Assembly (NCBI RefSeq): GCF_017562075.2
Contig: NC_054084.1
Location: 23,462,285-23,526,284, forward strand
Source: Anopheles merus
Taxonomy: Eukaryota; Arthropoda; Insecta; Diptera; Culicidae
DNA length: 64,000 bases
Direction: 5' to 3'
In this document: positions 9,486 through 19,105 of the stretch, piece after piece
Position numbering within the stretch: position 1 is the stretch's first letter
How the letters are laid out: each line of letters starts with the position of its first letter
Made by a program: the position numbers and the translations under genes
Notes under the pieces: generated by a model
Told to the model about the DNA's origin: nothing
What the model saw: the letters and a program-made list of their open reading frames with translations, nothing else
Database searches by the model: none

Positions 9486-10791
9486 AGGGTAAATGTACCA
9501 GTGTTGGGCAGGTTAGTGTAGCAGTTTCAATAAAACAGCTCGTACACTTACAATGTTTATTATTTTTCTCGAAAGTGTCATTATTATGATAAACTATCGT
9601 TTTATGATGTGCTATGTTTATTTGCCGATTTAAATGCATTTTCTAGCGATGTTTATGAAAAGGCAAACACTGTTTTTGGTCCTATTTTCGGCAGTTTGGT
9701 CCTATTTTCGGCAGGCTGTGCTCTTATTTTCGGAAACGCGGATACGGGTCGGTAAATATTATAATTAGCGCAAATAGATAGACAAAAATGTTCAAAACAA
9801 TTTTACACTCTCTTCTTCTTCTTCTTCTTTGGCTCAACAACCGATGTCGGTCAAGGCCTGCCTGTACCCACTTGTGGGCTTGGCTTTCAGTGACTAATTG
9901 ATTCCCCACCATAGCAGGATAGTCAGTCCTACGTATGGCGGCGCGGTCTATTTGGGGATTGAACCCATGACGGGCATGTTGTTAAGTCGTACGAGTTGAC
10001 GACTGTACTACGAGACCGGCACTATCACTTTCCTAAAATTACTGTTGAACAGTACTTGAATCATTAATTTTATGTTGCCCATTTTGGGCATTTTGCTGGC
10101 AATTTTTACAGTCACTTTGATGTGAGTTACAAACAAAGTAGGCATTGAAGAAAAGAGACAGTCTGACGGATGTAGAGTACTGGCTCACAAATTATTTTTC
10201 TCACAAGTTATTGGATTATTTATAGTGAAATTGGTGATATTTGATACAAGAAATGTCGTTTAATGTGTCAACATACGCATTCTAGTGTTCTGATCAAGTT
10301 ATAAATGAATATTAAACAAAATCAAAAGTGTGTTATTGTTACGAGTTTCGTCAGGAGCCCACAACATTGATCTGTCAAAAATCAACATTTACCGTGTACC
10401 AATTTTCGGCAGCATTTAAAGTGAATAATTATTTGGTTTTCGTGATTTTAAAACTCCTAGCAGGCTAGAATAAATTCAACAACCATAGAATCTTTCATGA
10501 AAACCACACTTTCATTGTTTTAGTGCTCTGGTTCTCTGAATAATGAAACCTGCCGAACTATTGACTGACAGCATATCTGCCGAAACATGTTGAACTCTGC
10601 ACATTTTGATTGATATTTTGTAAAATATGCAAGGAAATGATGTGAAACTTCGTATATGAATAACAAATAAGCATATTTTTACTTAAAACATATGCGTTGA
10701 GAAAATTTTCAACGCGTTTTTGCGTAATTACAAGTTTTTAGCTACCCTTCCGAAAACAGGTACACTGCCGAATACTGGTACAGTTACCCTA
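9486..10791 (-). mobile_element. TIR element, right member of inverted pair
   Basis: This is the reverse-oriented copy of 8213-9310. The inner end is AGGGTAAATGTACCAGTGTT and the outer end is AATACTGGTACAGTTACCCT. It is longer because a 208-bp SINE is inserted at 9813-10020. Similarity to the left member is high over about 1.1 kb, so the pair can form a very long hairpin with a ~170-nt loop. Confidence 0.7.
9813..10020 (-). mobile_element. SINE inserted into the inverted-pair element
   Basis: Same family as 1367-1590 in reverse orientation: (TTC)n first, then GGCTCAACAACCG, and last GGGATTGAACCCATG, the complement of the B box. It interrupts ACACTCTC/ACTTTCC, which is continuous in the left member of the inverted pair at about 8990. 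The flanks ACTCTC and ACTATC look like a target duplication with one mutation. The SINE therefore arrived after the pair formed, or at least after this copy diverged. Confidence 0.85.
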
Positions 10792-11189
10792 TACTTCTCA
10801 TTCGCACTGGTGCAATACTTACGTTCATCGATATCGGTTCTTGCACATTTCGGGTATGGTGTGCCTATTCGTTCTACCTTGCTATTGTCTTTTGTTATTC
10901 ATCTCGTGAAGTTGCGGTCGTGTCGGATTTAGTGGGCGATCCTAATTTTTGAACATAGCGCATACTGAACACAGCATAGTGAACCGGATAAACTACAAAA
11001 AAAAAAAAAAAAAAAAATTCGGGAAAAAACCGGGAAAAACCTGGAAATTTAACTCCTGATTCGAGTGGCCACCCTGAAGTGGGTATCAATCATTAATCGA
11101 TCATTATTAGAGAAATACGCAACGCTTTGGTTATGGTAGTTCGAGTGTGTTGCACACTATCGAATAGTGTGTTGCACACTATCACACGC
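10792..11189. other. non-coding spacer with poly(A) and CGGGAAAA motif
   Basis: No gene. A 21-bp A run at about 10998-11018 is followed by CGGGAAAAAACCGGGAAAAACC, possibly the tail of a small retroposon or a piece of the gypsy LTR. At 11147-11185 the 18-bp word GTGTGTTGCACACTATC is repeated with a short spacer. Confidence 0.4.
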
Positions 11190-11283
11190 CCTATCCTTTC
11201 TTTTTTCTCACATTTAATGAAACTTTTTAACGCTATTTTTATGTACTATATCGAATTTTCCGTTTATGTTTAGTTCTACATTT

Positions 11284-11797
11284 TCATTGCTTGATTATGT
11301 CGTATGGCCCTAGATACTTTGGCTCGAGTTTCTTGGCCGGGCATGCGGCAATATCGCATGCGGCGAGATTCTGATCGTTCCCTAATACCTTGTCTCCTTC
11401 ATGAAATTTCTTCCGTTCACAATTCACATCGTATTTCGTTTTTGTTTCCGATTTCCTATTCAATAATCTATCTCTTACTTCTTTATGTGCGATGGTTAGT
11501 TTTGCTTTGAGTAATTCAACATAATTGTCTAAATTATAGCTTATTCTGTTATTGTAAATTTTTTGATTTGATGGAACATTAGATTGCCTACCATAAAGTA
11601 AGTAAAACGGAGTATATCCTGTCGCTGAATGCACCGTGTTATTGTACGCAAATTTATAAAATTGCACCCAGTCTTTCCATGCTAACGGATCGCCGTTACA
11701 ATATATTCGCAGGAAATTTCCTAGCATTTTATGCGAGTTCTCTAAAGCTCCTCTTGTTTCGTGGTGATATGCTGTCGAGTTGAGCTTTTGAATATGA
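11284..11797 (-). pseudogene. gypsy integrase, C-terminal part
   Basis: 147 codons are open from Met at 11727, with readable sequence continuing upstream to the MITE border at 11797. The text includes TAYHHETRGALENSHK (integrase core end), then NTVHSATGYTPFYLLYGR, a hallmark of Ty3/gypsy integrases, and ends in GPYDI near the usual chromodomain-like tail. The missing upstream part continues at 12185. A QNLAACDIAACP stretch near residue 120 looks like a small local rearrangement. Confidence 0.85.
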
Positions 11798-12181
11798 GAG
11801 CGTTTCTACATACACCGAGACTGCAGCTGAGAGATGGCTGTGAGAGAATTGACAACCGGTTTCTCACGTTGGTGTGTGTAGAAGCTCTGAAAAGCGCCGA
11901 GATGAGACTTTTAAAATGATGTTGAAAAAATCCATTTTAATCGCTAAAATGAAGTCAAAAAAGTTTCTTTTACTTTTTAATAATATTTCTACGATTATTA
12001 GACGGCAAAAATGCAAACTATAATTGATCGATTGCTATAAACTGCCAATTCTATTTTTTCTCAGCTCCATCGTTCTTTGCATGCCAAGGAGAATTCTCTC
12101 AATGAAAATGCTGTCAGTCGCTGTCAAAGCATGCTGTCAGTTATTTTCTCAGCTGCTTTCTCGGTGTATGTAGAAACGCTC
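11798..12181. mobile_element. MITE with 3-bp target duplication in gypsy integrase
   Basis: 384 bp. The ends are GAGCGTTTCTACATACACCG and CGGTGTATGTAGAAACGCTC, exact inverted repeats. TGA is duplicated at 11795-11797 and 12182-12184. Removing the element and one TGA rejoins the integrase reading frame across ...ELHIQKL..., so the target site is known exactly. A 3-bp duplication of the form TNA fits PIF/Harbinger. The insert has no coding capacity. Confidence 0.88.
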
Positions 12182-12275
12182 TGAAGTTCAATACATAACT
12201 CCTCGAATATTTTTGCCATAAAGAATGTTCCTTTATCTGTACATATTGGTTGTGGTACTCCATATTTTTAAATCA
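12182..12275 (-). pseudogene. gypsy integrase core fragment
   Basis: A short minus-strand piece that encodes YGVPQPICTDKG followed by FFMAKIFEEL, the segment around the second catalytic Asp of the DDE core. It sits between two MITEs. The first catalytic Asp region is missing. Confidence 0.75.
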
Positions 12276-12970
12276 GGGAAAAGCGGGGCAAAAGGGCATG
12301 TGGGGCAAAATGGGCACCCTCTATTTAAGCATTGTTTGACTACAAAGATACTTTCCAATGCATAAAATGTATTCATTAGAGTGTTCTATGAACACCATGT
12401 AAGTTTCATAACTCTTACATAACAAATAACCAAGAAAAATGCAAAATAAGGTTTAGTACCACATTGATGTAATTTTTGTCACTTCGAAAATAAGCTTAAA
12501 CCAGTGTCACAGGGATGCGTTGAAGTTGTACATGATATATTTTTAAAGATATGATTTTTCTATACAATTTGTCTGAAGAAAGCAAGCCGATTGAATGCGT
12601 ATTTTTACTAATATAACAAAAAATACAAAAATGCTTCACGTGGGGCAAAATGGGCTGTTATGCTTGGGGCAAAATGGGCAGATTGTTGTATTTGTCGCCT
12701 CAATAATGATATCAGGCATAGATTCAAAAAATTCGATTTTGTAGGCTTAAACGTGTAAAAACTGTTTTAATTTTGATAACATATTTTTGGAAGTATTTTA
12801 AGGGCTTTTCTGAATAGCAAAAGATAGAACGAAAATACATTTCACGAAACGTGCGCAAAAGCCTAGACCTTACCTAAGCGCAGTTGTTGTGGCCCACATT
12901 GCCCCAGTGTTTTGACGTTTCACAGTTTGTTTACATATGCCCATTTTGCCTCATTTTTTGAAATGGTTCG
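12276..12970. mobile_element. MITE-like insert with GGGGCAAAATGGGCA ends
   Basis: The left part contains GCGGGGCAAAAGGGCATG and GTGGGGCAAAATGGGCA. The right end contains the complement, ATGCCCATTTTGCCTCATT, and a further GGGGCAAAATGGGC occurs near 12660. The insert replaces most of the integrase core. Exact borders and target duplication are not clear. It has no ORF of note. Confidence 0.6.
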
Positions 12971-13005
12971 CTAGCTGTTGTTTTGAGTTTAATCGGTATT
13001 TTAGA

Positions 13006-13194
13006 TTAAATTTTCATTTTATACATTTGGCATTCTTTGCAGTTTTTGACCATTCTTACATCTGCTTCTATATCTTTCCACGTATATTTTTGACTTATGG
13101 TATTTAAGGTGCGATAAATTCTTGTATGATCTGCTGTAGGTAAATTATGATGTTCATTCATTATTAAAAGCATTATTTTTATGTTTTTCTTCAT
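13006..13194 (-). pseudogene. gypsy integrase N-terminal H2C2 zinc finger
   Basis: 62 codons on the minus strand. His, His, Cys and Cys ligands are visible in NEHHNLPTADHTRIY and KNCKECQMYK, the Integrase_H2C2 module of Ty3/gypsy elements. A tryptophan in YTWKDIEADV lies at its usual place. The reading frame upstream towards RNase H is degraded. Confidence 0.85.
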
Positions 13195-13608
13195 CTTTTA
13201 GCACTTTAATGTTTTTGATGATGACTATTATCCTCGATAATCCTTTTATCTTTAATTTGTTTTAATTTCTTCATAAATGTATCTTCCTTTTAATTTTCAT
13301 CCTTTATCCTTTTAATTTTCATTTTTTAGTAAAAGGCACACCTTACCTTTTTTGTTTTTTAAATGTTCCCTGATCTGTGTCAAAGTTCCCCGTAGGTGAA
13401 CTAAGTTAATGATCGATGAAATTTTAATAATCTCTTTTCCTATCTCTGTTTCTTTAATATTATCACAAATTTGCAATTCCACAAATACAGTTGATACGCT
13501 GGGCTGATCAGTTCGTATTGTTCCGACACTGTTTGCTTCTTGCTCTTTATCAATATCCGGATTTGCACTTCTTGCCTTTCTTGATTGTGTTCTTGCGACA
13601 GCAAAGAC
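13195..13608 (-). pseudogene. degraded gypsy RNase H-integrase linker
   Basis: AT-rich sequence between the RNase H and H2C2 modules in the expected position. Multiple stops occur in all minus frames. I see no other feature. Confidence 0.5.
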
Positions 13609-14390
13609 TTACTGGTATAAGTGCTTTAAATCAGAAATGTGAATTCGTGACAACGCGTCCGCTGCTCCGTTTTCACAACCTTTCTCATAATGCACTGTGA
13701 ATGAATATTCTTCAAGAGCTAACCTGAACTTAGTAAGTCTACTAGATGGGTCATTCATCGAGAAGAGATAAACCAGTGGTCGATGGTCTGTATAAATATC
13801 AAACTGTTTACAGTACAAATATTGCCGGAAATGTTTGATTGCCCATACTATAGCAAGTAGCTCCTTTTCTATTGTGCCGTAATTTTGTTCTGCTTTATTT
13901 AAAGCTCTACTGGCGAAAGCTATGGGCTTTCTATTTTTATTACTCAAGACTGCTCTTATAGCTCTCCCTGATGCATCTGTATGAAGTACAAATGTGTTAT
14001 TCTTACTGAAATCCGGAAATTCTAACACTGGAGGATTTATAAACTTTTCTTTTAATATATCAAATGTTTTCTGACACTCAGTTCTCCCTTCAAAGGGTAC
14101 ATTTTTCCTAGTTAATAGGTTCAATGGAATGCAAAGCTTTGCGAAATTTGGTATGTGTTTTCTATAATAGTTAGCGAATGCTATGAATCTTTTGACTTCA
14201 TCTGCAGTAGTTGGAATCGGCCATTCTTTAATGCACGCTACCTTGCTGGGATCAGGTTTTATACCTTCAGCAGAAATTAAGTGCACCAAATGGACAAGTT
14301 CTTTTTGGAGAAAATTACATTTGCTGGGATTAAATCTGAGAGATACTTTCCGTAATCGGTTGAAAATTGCCATGAGGTTTTTATAGTTAT
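13609..14390 (-). pseudogene. gypsy RT thumb/connection and RNase H
   Basis: 254 codons remain open on the minus strand. The start, NLMAIFNRLRKVSLRFNPSK, is the RT segment just after YLDD. KPDPSKVACIKEWPIP and KRFIAFANYYRK follow. RNase H begins around FVLHTDASG (catalytic Asp), with IEKELLAIVWA (Glu) and FDIYTDHRPLVYL (Asp), and ends ENGAADALSRI. The upstream RT half is separated from it by an insert at 14391-14577. Confidence 0.9.
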
Positions 14391-14577
14391 GGGAGCTTCA
14401 CACAATCAACCGTACTACTCGGTGGTTTGTCGATCAAAGAGACAGTTTATTCTTTCTTACTTCCTAACATAACTCTAATTACATCTATCTTCGATCTAGA
14501 TAAGTTTAGCTCTAGATAAGCTGAAATTTAGATCGATTTCGATTAGCTTGATTCCGATCCCATCTGAATCCCTACAT
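14391..14577 (-). mobile_element. possible solo LTR inserted in gypsy RT
   Basis: About 185 bp interrupts the RT between EQH and N-(Y)KNLMAIF. On the minus strand it runs TGTAGGGATTCAG ... GAAGCTCCCA, so it has TG...CA ends, and contains AATAAA within AGAAAGAATAAACTGTC, like an LTR polyadenylation signal. No clean target duplication is seen. The family is unknown, and it could instead be another small insert. Confidence 0.4.
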
Positions 14578-14990
14578 GTTGTTCGATGGAATTGCCGAAA
14601 ACTATAATATCATCCAAATATATTAAACATTTTTCACAATTTAATCCAGACATAGCTACAGTCATGAGACGTGAAAAAATTGATGGGCTCACTTTCAATC
14701 CTATAGGCAACCTGGTCATTTGGAATTGTCCTTGCGAAGTAGTGAAAGCAGTTATGTTTCGATCTTCTTTCCTAAGCTCGCATTGGTAATATCCTTGCGA
14801 TAAATCCAAGTGCGAGAAATACTTCGCGCCTGAAAGATAATTAATAACTTCTTCGATATTAGGTAGCGGGAATTCATCGTCTTTCAGTACCTTGTTAACA
14901 TTGCGATAGTCAACTACTAATCGCCATTTTTTCTTATCGGTTGACGACATCTTGGGTACAAAAAGTATCGGACTATTCCATTCGGATTAA
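14543..14990 (-). pseudogene. gypsy reverse transcriptase, palm/fingers
   Basis: The clear RT core on the minus strand contains KWRLVVDYRNVNK, FSHLDLSQGYYQ (first catalytic Asp) and KCLIYLDDIIVFG (YLDD). All three catalytic aspartates are present, but the frame upstream (SPILFVPK) needs shifts and the downstream part is cut by the insert at 14391-14577. Confidence 0.92.
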
Positions 14991-15480
14991 GCTTCTTCTA
15001 TTACTTTGTTGTCTAACATGCTTTGGATTTGCTTTGCTATTTCTTCCTTTTGGTAGTAAGGCAATTAATACTGTTTGCAATAAGATGGAGGTTCGTTATT
15101 TTTAACATTCAATGATGCTTGTAGTAATTTGGTTGTACTCAATTGATCGTTTTCTATGGAAAAGATATCATTATATAGAAAAGTAATCCGATAGTGAATA
15201 AATTGATAAGTAATAAAAGTATCAATAAATCCTATTGTTTTCGTATAAACACTTATGCCTCGTACAGATAATTGAAGGCTAATATTTTTGTTTATATATT
15301 CAGGGACATTTTTTGAACTTAAAATACAACAAGATGCTCCGCTATCAATTATTAATTAAATAGGATTATTAAAAAGAAAGAAATTTGCCAATATGTTACT
15401 GTTAAAACTGTAACTAAAAAGATCCGTTAATTGAGAAGTGGAACGGATTTCTGTTTCGTTTGCCTAATTTTTATCTGGTG
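14991..15480 (-). pseudogene. gypsy protease and RT N-terminus, degraded
   Basis: Minus-strand text near 15330-15360 reads like IDSGAS, the retropepsin active-site motif. It is followed towards lower coordinates by an RT-leader segment with KEEIAKQIQSMLDNKV at about 15000-15055. Several stops and shifts are present. Confidence 0.65.
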
Positions 15481-15952
15481 TCTGTGCTAACACTGCAAAA
15501 TTGCCATTATTTATGTTCGACGATCTCACATTTGAATTACCTCTAGGAAAATTTCCTCGGTGTGTAGGAGGACGATTTCGTCCACGTGCCCTGTAGTTTT
15601 GTGCATAAAACCCTCTATTCGATTGGTTACTGGTTGTGAAATTTGTTCACTAAAGTGCTGGAGTGTGATATTAGCTTAGTATAAATTTGATGAGAATGAG
15701 AAAAGTGCACCTTAATCGCTGGTCGGTTTGCAACTGTGTATTCGGTTGTCCCATAGAGTTCATTACATAATTCATTACAAAGTTCATTCTTGTAGTTCGA
15801 GCAGTTCATTTCATGCAGTCCAAATTAGTCAAGTAGTTTTATCTATATCCTATGGTTTAGTTCCTTCTCATTCTTATGTGTTTTCTTATTTGAATTCATA
15901 TTCGAAATATTAATGTTAATCCAAAATCCAACACCGGTAGTAGCCCCTATTG
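15481..15952 (-). pseudogene. gypsy gag end/leader remnant
   Basis: Located where gag C-terminus and leader would be. A basic, Arg/Gly-rich piece near 15540-15620 could be the nucleic-acid-binding tail. A stuttered ATTCATTACA-type repeat occurs at 15760-15790. No intact ORF remains. Confidence 0.4.
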
Positions 15953-15954
15953 TA

Positions 15955-16522
15955 ACAGGTTGGCTGATAAGTCCCCGGTCCGACACATAGATGGCGTCGC
16001 TAGTATTAAATGCATATTATTTTTATATAGTACCAACCTTCAAATGATTCGTGTCAAAATTTGACGTCTGTATGTCAATTAGTTTGTGAGACAGAGCGTC
16101 TTTTGTCAAGCAACTTTTGTCAAGGCCCCATATGAAGAAGAAAAAAGTGTTGTTCCACCAAGACAACGCACCGTGCCACAAGTCATTGAGAACGATGGCA
16201 AAAATTCATGAATTGGGCTTCGAATTGCTTCCCCACCCACCGTATTCTCCAGATCTGGCCCCCAGCGACTTTTTCTTGTTCTCAGACATCAAAAGGATGC
16301 TCGCAGGGAAAAAAATTGGCTGCAATGAAGAGGTGGTCGCCGAAACTGAGGCCTATTTTGAGGCAAAACCGAAGGAGTACTACCAAAATGGTATAAAAAA
16401 ATTGGAAGGTCGTTATAATCGTTGTATCGCTCTTGAAGGGAACTATGTTGAATAATAAAAACGAATTTTAACAAACAAAAGTGTTTTTCTTTGTTAGACC
16501 GGTTACTTATCAGCCAACCTGT
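15955..16522 (+). mobile_element. internally deleted mariner, copy A
   Basis: 568 bp with TIRs ACAGGTTGGCTGATAAGTCC and its inverted end CTTATCAGCCAACCTGT, flanked by TA. The 5' UTR-like part is fused to the last 108 codons of the transposase. A full mariner is about 1.3 kb, so the N-terminal DNA-binding domain and first catalytic Asp are deleted. The right TIR has TACTTAT where other copies have GGACTTAT. Confidence 0.92.
16132..16455 (+). pseudogene. mariner transposase C-terminal fragment (copy A)
   Basis: 108 codons from the first in-frame ATG. HQDNAPCHKS carries the second catalytic Asp and SPDLAPSDFFLF the third; exactly 34 residues separate the DN and PSD aspartates, giving the mariner D34D spacing. 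The fragment ends YNRCIALEGNYVE, a normal mariner C-terminus. It lacks the paired helix-turn-helix region and first Asp, so it cannot catalyse transposition. Four further copies (19975, 46930, 50762 and 54247) are almost the same. Confidence 0.92.
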
Positions 16523-16774
16523 TACACGGGTCAAAAGAGAAGCGAAAGACAGCTAAGAATACATGCGTTGGAATTGTAATAAAAAAGTAATTTTATTTAT
16601 CCAATTTGTCGCGCACATATTCTGAGTTCAAGATGTTGATTAGAACTGCCTAACCTTGCCTGATTTTCATGTTATATATGTTCGGTTCCCTACTTTTCAT
16701 TGTTTATGCTATGGTTATTATGTTTATGCTACGGTTATTTATTTATGTTAGATGTTTGGCCAGATGTTGTTACG
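16523..16774 (-). other. 250-bp spacer shared by mariner array
   Basis: A non-coding spacer between mariner A and truncated mariner B. The same sequence in reverse lies at 46615-46860 and 50445-50690, always next to the outer TIR of a mariner. It contains a stuttered CATAAACAATAACC / ACCGTAGCATAAAC motif. I see no gene in it. Confidence 0.7.
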
Positions 16775-16991
16775 GTGCGTTGTCTTGGTGGAACAACACT
16801 TTTTTCTTCTTCATATGGGGCCTTCACAAAAGTTGCTTGATAAAAGACGCTCTGTCTCTCAAACTAATTGACATACAGACGTCAAATTTTGACACGAATC
16901 ATTTGAAGGTTGGTACTATATAAAAATAATAGGCATTTAATACTAGCGGCACCATCTATGTGTCAGACCGGGGACTTATCAGCCAACTTGT
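16775..16991 (-). mobile_element. truncated mariner, copy B
   Basis: One mariner end plus about 217 bp, cut in the transposase codon run at ...QDNAP and joined to the spacer. The outer TIR (CTTATCAGCCAACTTGT) borders TA at 16992-16993. The same truncation point appears in copy E at 50224-50443, so B and E descend from one event. Confidence 0.88.
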
Positions 16992-17123
16992 TAAGCAAAT
17001 GACTTGCAAAGAAGAATGTTAAATTTTAAGTTTAGAATTAATCTATCGATTGAAAGAGGCAAATGAGACCAATTGGCTCAAAGTCTCTATTGAAAAAAGG
17101 AAACTAAAAAAAACAATACTTAC
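16992..17123 (-). other. intron-like flank of the Ala-rich exon
   Basis: In exon orientation this is the donor-side flank (GTAAGTATTGTTTTTTTTAG...). It is shared with 50092-50223 and 53937-54068. No gene. Confidence 0.7.
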
Positions 17124-17492
17124 TGATGCTGCTGCTGCTATTACTGGTTCTATTGCTGCTTCTGCAGCTACTGCTGCTTCTGCAGCTTCTGCTGCTTTTG
17201 CTGCTGCTGCTGCTGCTGATGCTGCTACTGCTGTTGCTGCTTCTGCTGCTGCTGCTTCTGCTGCTGATGCTGCTGCTTCTGCTTGAATTTCTGCTACTTT
17301 TGCTGCTGCTGCTGCTTTTACTGCTGCTACTGCGTCTGCAGCTTCTGCAGCTTCAGCAGCTTCTGCAGCTTCAGCAGCTTCAGCAGCTTCAGCAGCTTCA
17401 GCAGCTTCAGCAGCTTCTGCTGCATCTGCAGCTTTTGCTGTTTCTGCTGCATCTGCAGCTTTTGCTGTTTCTGCTGCGTCTAATGCTGTTCT
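17124..17492 (-). CDS. 369-nt Ala-rich phase-0 exon, inverted copy
   Basis: On the minus strand the acceptor TTCTATTACAG precedes AGAACAGCATTAGACGCAGC and the exon ends TCA before GTAAGT. It is 123 codons with no stop, beginning RTALDAADAAETAKAAD and rich in Ala with regularly spaced Glu, Lys and Asp, as in a long helix or coiled coil. An AVAA(I/V)KAAAAAKVAEIQA segment in the middle breaks the repeat and is conserved in all copies. It lies antisense to the putative host gene, so it cannot be spliced into that transcript. It is part of the mariner-bounded block. Confidence 0.6.
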
Positions 17493-17829
17493 CTGTAATA
17501 GAACGAAATGATAAATAATGTTTCAGCAAATGTTTCATTTATGGGCAGGTCATCCATTTTGTATGAAAGTTTGATCATTCACAACTGAAATGCATTTCTC
17601 CTCGGTTCTAATAGTCGTATAGATTTCAAAGTTTTATTGATGATCTGTTTTGATTGATGGGATGTGTTCATAATTATTAACGACCGATTCGTACAAAAAG
17701 TGTAATTGCTGACAGAGAGTGACATGTTACAGGGTTACACACTTTATCTCAAGACCGCGGCACCCCTTCCCGAATCTGTCTTAGCCAATGCCAAGACTGC
17801 GGTATGATGCTTGAAAACGTTGATGATAC
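17493..17829 (-). other. acceptor-side flank of the Ala-rich exon
   Basis: Includes the polypyrimidine/acceptor TTATCATTTCGTTCTATTAC-AG in exon orientation and the left hAT-MITE target duplication GATGATAC at 17822-17829. It matches 49374-49710 and 53249-53585. No other gene. Confidence 0.6.
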
Positions 17830-18483
17830 CAAGGTGGATTTAAAAATATCAGGTGGTGGACTCTAGTGCATTTTGACAAATCGTCACTTGACGTAAGGTC
17901 CCCAGTATTCAAACTTTGTTTACATTCATTTAATTTGTTCATATAATTGTTGTTTATCTACCCCATTTTTTCGATTAAATATTCTTTAAAAATATATTAC
18001 TTTGCGACTTTGCGCAAAGACTTCTGCTTCCAAATATATTGGACTTTGCGAGTTCTTATTTAACATTAAAACATAGAATAAAGTGTGTTATTTTGTGTTA
18101 TTCCATGAATTTATTCTATAATTCATTGTGTTCACGACATTTTTGATGATAAATTGTAAGAAATCATTTTTTTTTCAATTTTCACATTATTTCCTCATTA
18201 TCTACGAGCCGCATGGACAATTTACGTGAGATTAGAACTCTTACACATGATTTTAAATTTCGTGCATAAACAAATCATCAAATCTTTTGTTAATATATCT
18301 CATTTTTACGATAAAATAAATAGACACACAAAAATGCATATAATAACAAAGAAATCTGTTCTATTTGCTAAGCTTTGTGTGCGGAAATCAATGGTTAACG
18401 GTTTTAAAATGACGTAAAGTCCCTCAACTATAGCGACCCCCCAAAGGCCCTAATCCACCACCTGATATTTTTAATCCACCTTG
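17830..18483. mobile_element. hAT-type MITE, 8-bp target duplication
   Basis: 654 bp with TIRs CAAGGTGGATTTAAAAATAT and the inverse ATATTTTTAATCCACCTTG, continuing through CAGGTGGTGGA to about 30 bp. An exact 8-bp duplication GATGATAC lies at 17822-17829 and 18484-18491. An 8-bp duplication and CA(A)GG-type ends indicate hAT. It carries no transposase. The same insertion with the same duplicated target sits in the other two cassettes (48760-49373 and 52595-53248), so it predates the cassette duplication. Confidence 0.9.
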
Positions 18484-18653
18484 GATGATACCTGAATTCA
18501 TCGGATGCAATGCTGAATCTGCGGCACATTTCTCGAACACACTGTTCCGCGCCGAGGACATGCGGTCGAATATTTGTTTACACATATAACCTTTGTGTAC
18601 ATCAGTGTACTGAAAACAACCAATTATTTTTTCGTATTTTTACCAAAGTGATT

Positions 18654-18944
18654 CCAGGTGGTCTCATAACATGTTTTTATAACCAAATTTAAATATCACT
18701 TTTTGACAAAATGGGTGAAAACTTTTGTTCAAACAAGCTTTCTTGAGGCTTGACGAATACTCAAAACACTCTTAAAATCTTCATAAGCAGAAGCGATAAA
18801 AACCAACCTTCTAATTTCACACACCTTGGGATAAGCCCACCTGTATATTAAACCTACTTAGATAGCTGCTCGAAAACTGCTATACAATGCAAACAGCTGA
18901 CAGGCTGAAATTTCAGCCTACGAACTTAAACCGGAAAGGCCCCC
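18654..18944. mobile_element. GGTGGTCTC-type TIR repeat, partial
   Basis: The left end CCAGGTGGTCTCATAACATG is followed by CACTTTTTGACA, ATGGGTGAAAAC and TTCAAACAAGCTTTC. The same series occurs at 5087-5199 and 63371-63640. The other end (TTAGATAGCTGCTCGAAAAC ... CGGAAAGG) matches 63575-63635. It carries no coding sequence. Confidence 0.7.
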
Positions 18945-19105
18945 AATATTGGTTATCCAATGCTTCAAAATCTCCCTTACCGTTCCAGAACAGTCCTCCT
19001 TCAGATTTACAATAATATTGGGTCTTCCGGGAACATACCGGATGACTGGAAAACCTGCTTCACAATTTCCGCCCCATTTCTCTCCTGAATTGCATTGGCA
19101 AAATC

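Larger units (their letters stand above)
11190..15952 (-). mobile_element. decayed Ty3/gypsy retrotransposon
   Basis: Read on the minus strand from about 15950 downward, this carries a leader/gag remnant, protease, RT, RNase H and integrase in the Ty3/gypsy order. Frames are broken by stops, by a MITE at 11798-12181, by a second MITE at about 12276-12970 with loss of most of the integrase core, and by a possible solo LTR at 14391-14577. A purine-rich stretch near 11195-11215 on the minus strand, followed by TGTGATAGTGTGCAACA, may be the PPT and the start of a truncated 3' LTR. The 5' LTR is not recognisable; that end abuts the mariner block at 15955. The element is not functional. Confidence 0.85.

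Noticed and set aside
17126..17518. Poly-Leu, poly-Cys/Phe and poly-Ala ORFs on the plus strand, and equivalents at 49685-50165 and 53560-54010
   Set aside because: They are other-frame shadows of the Ala-rich exon; the poly-Leu frames run past splice sites and lack context.
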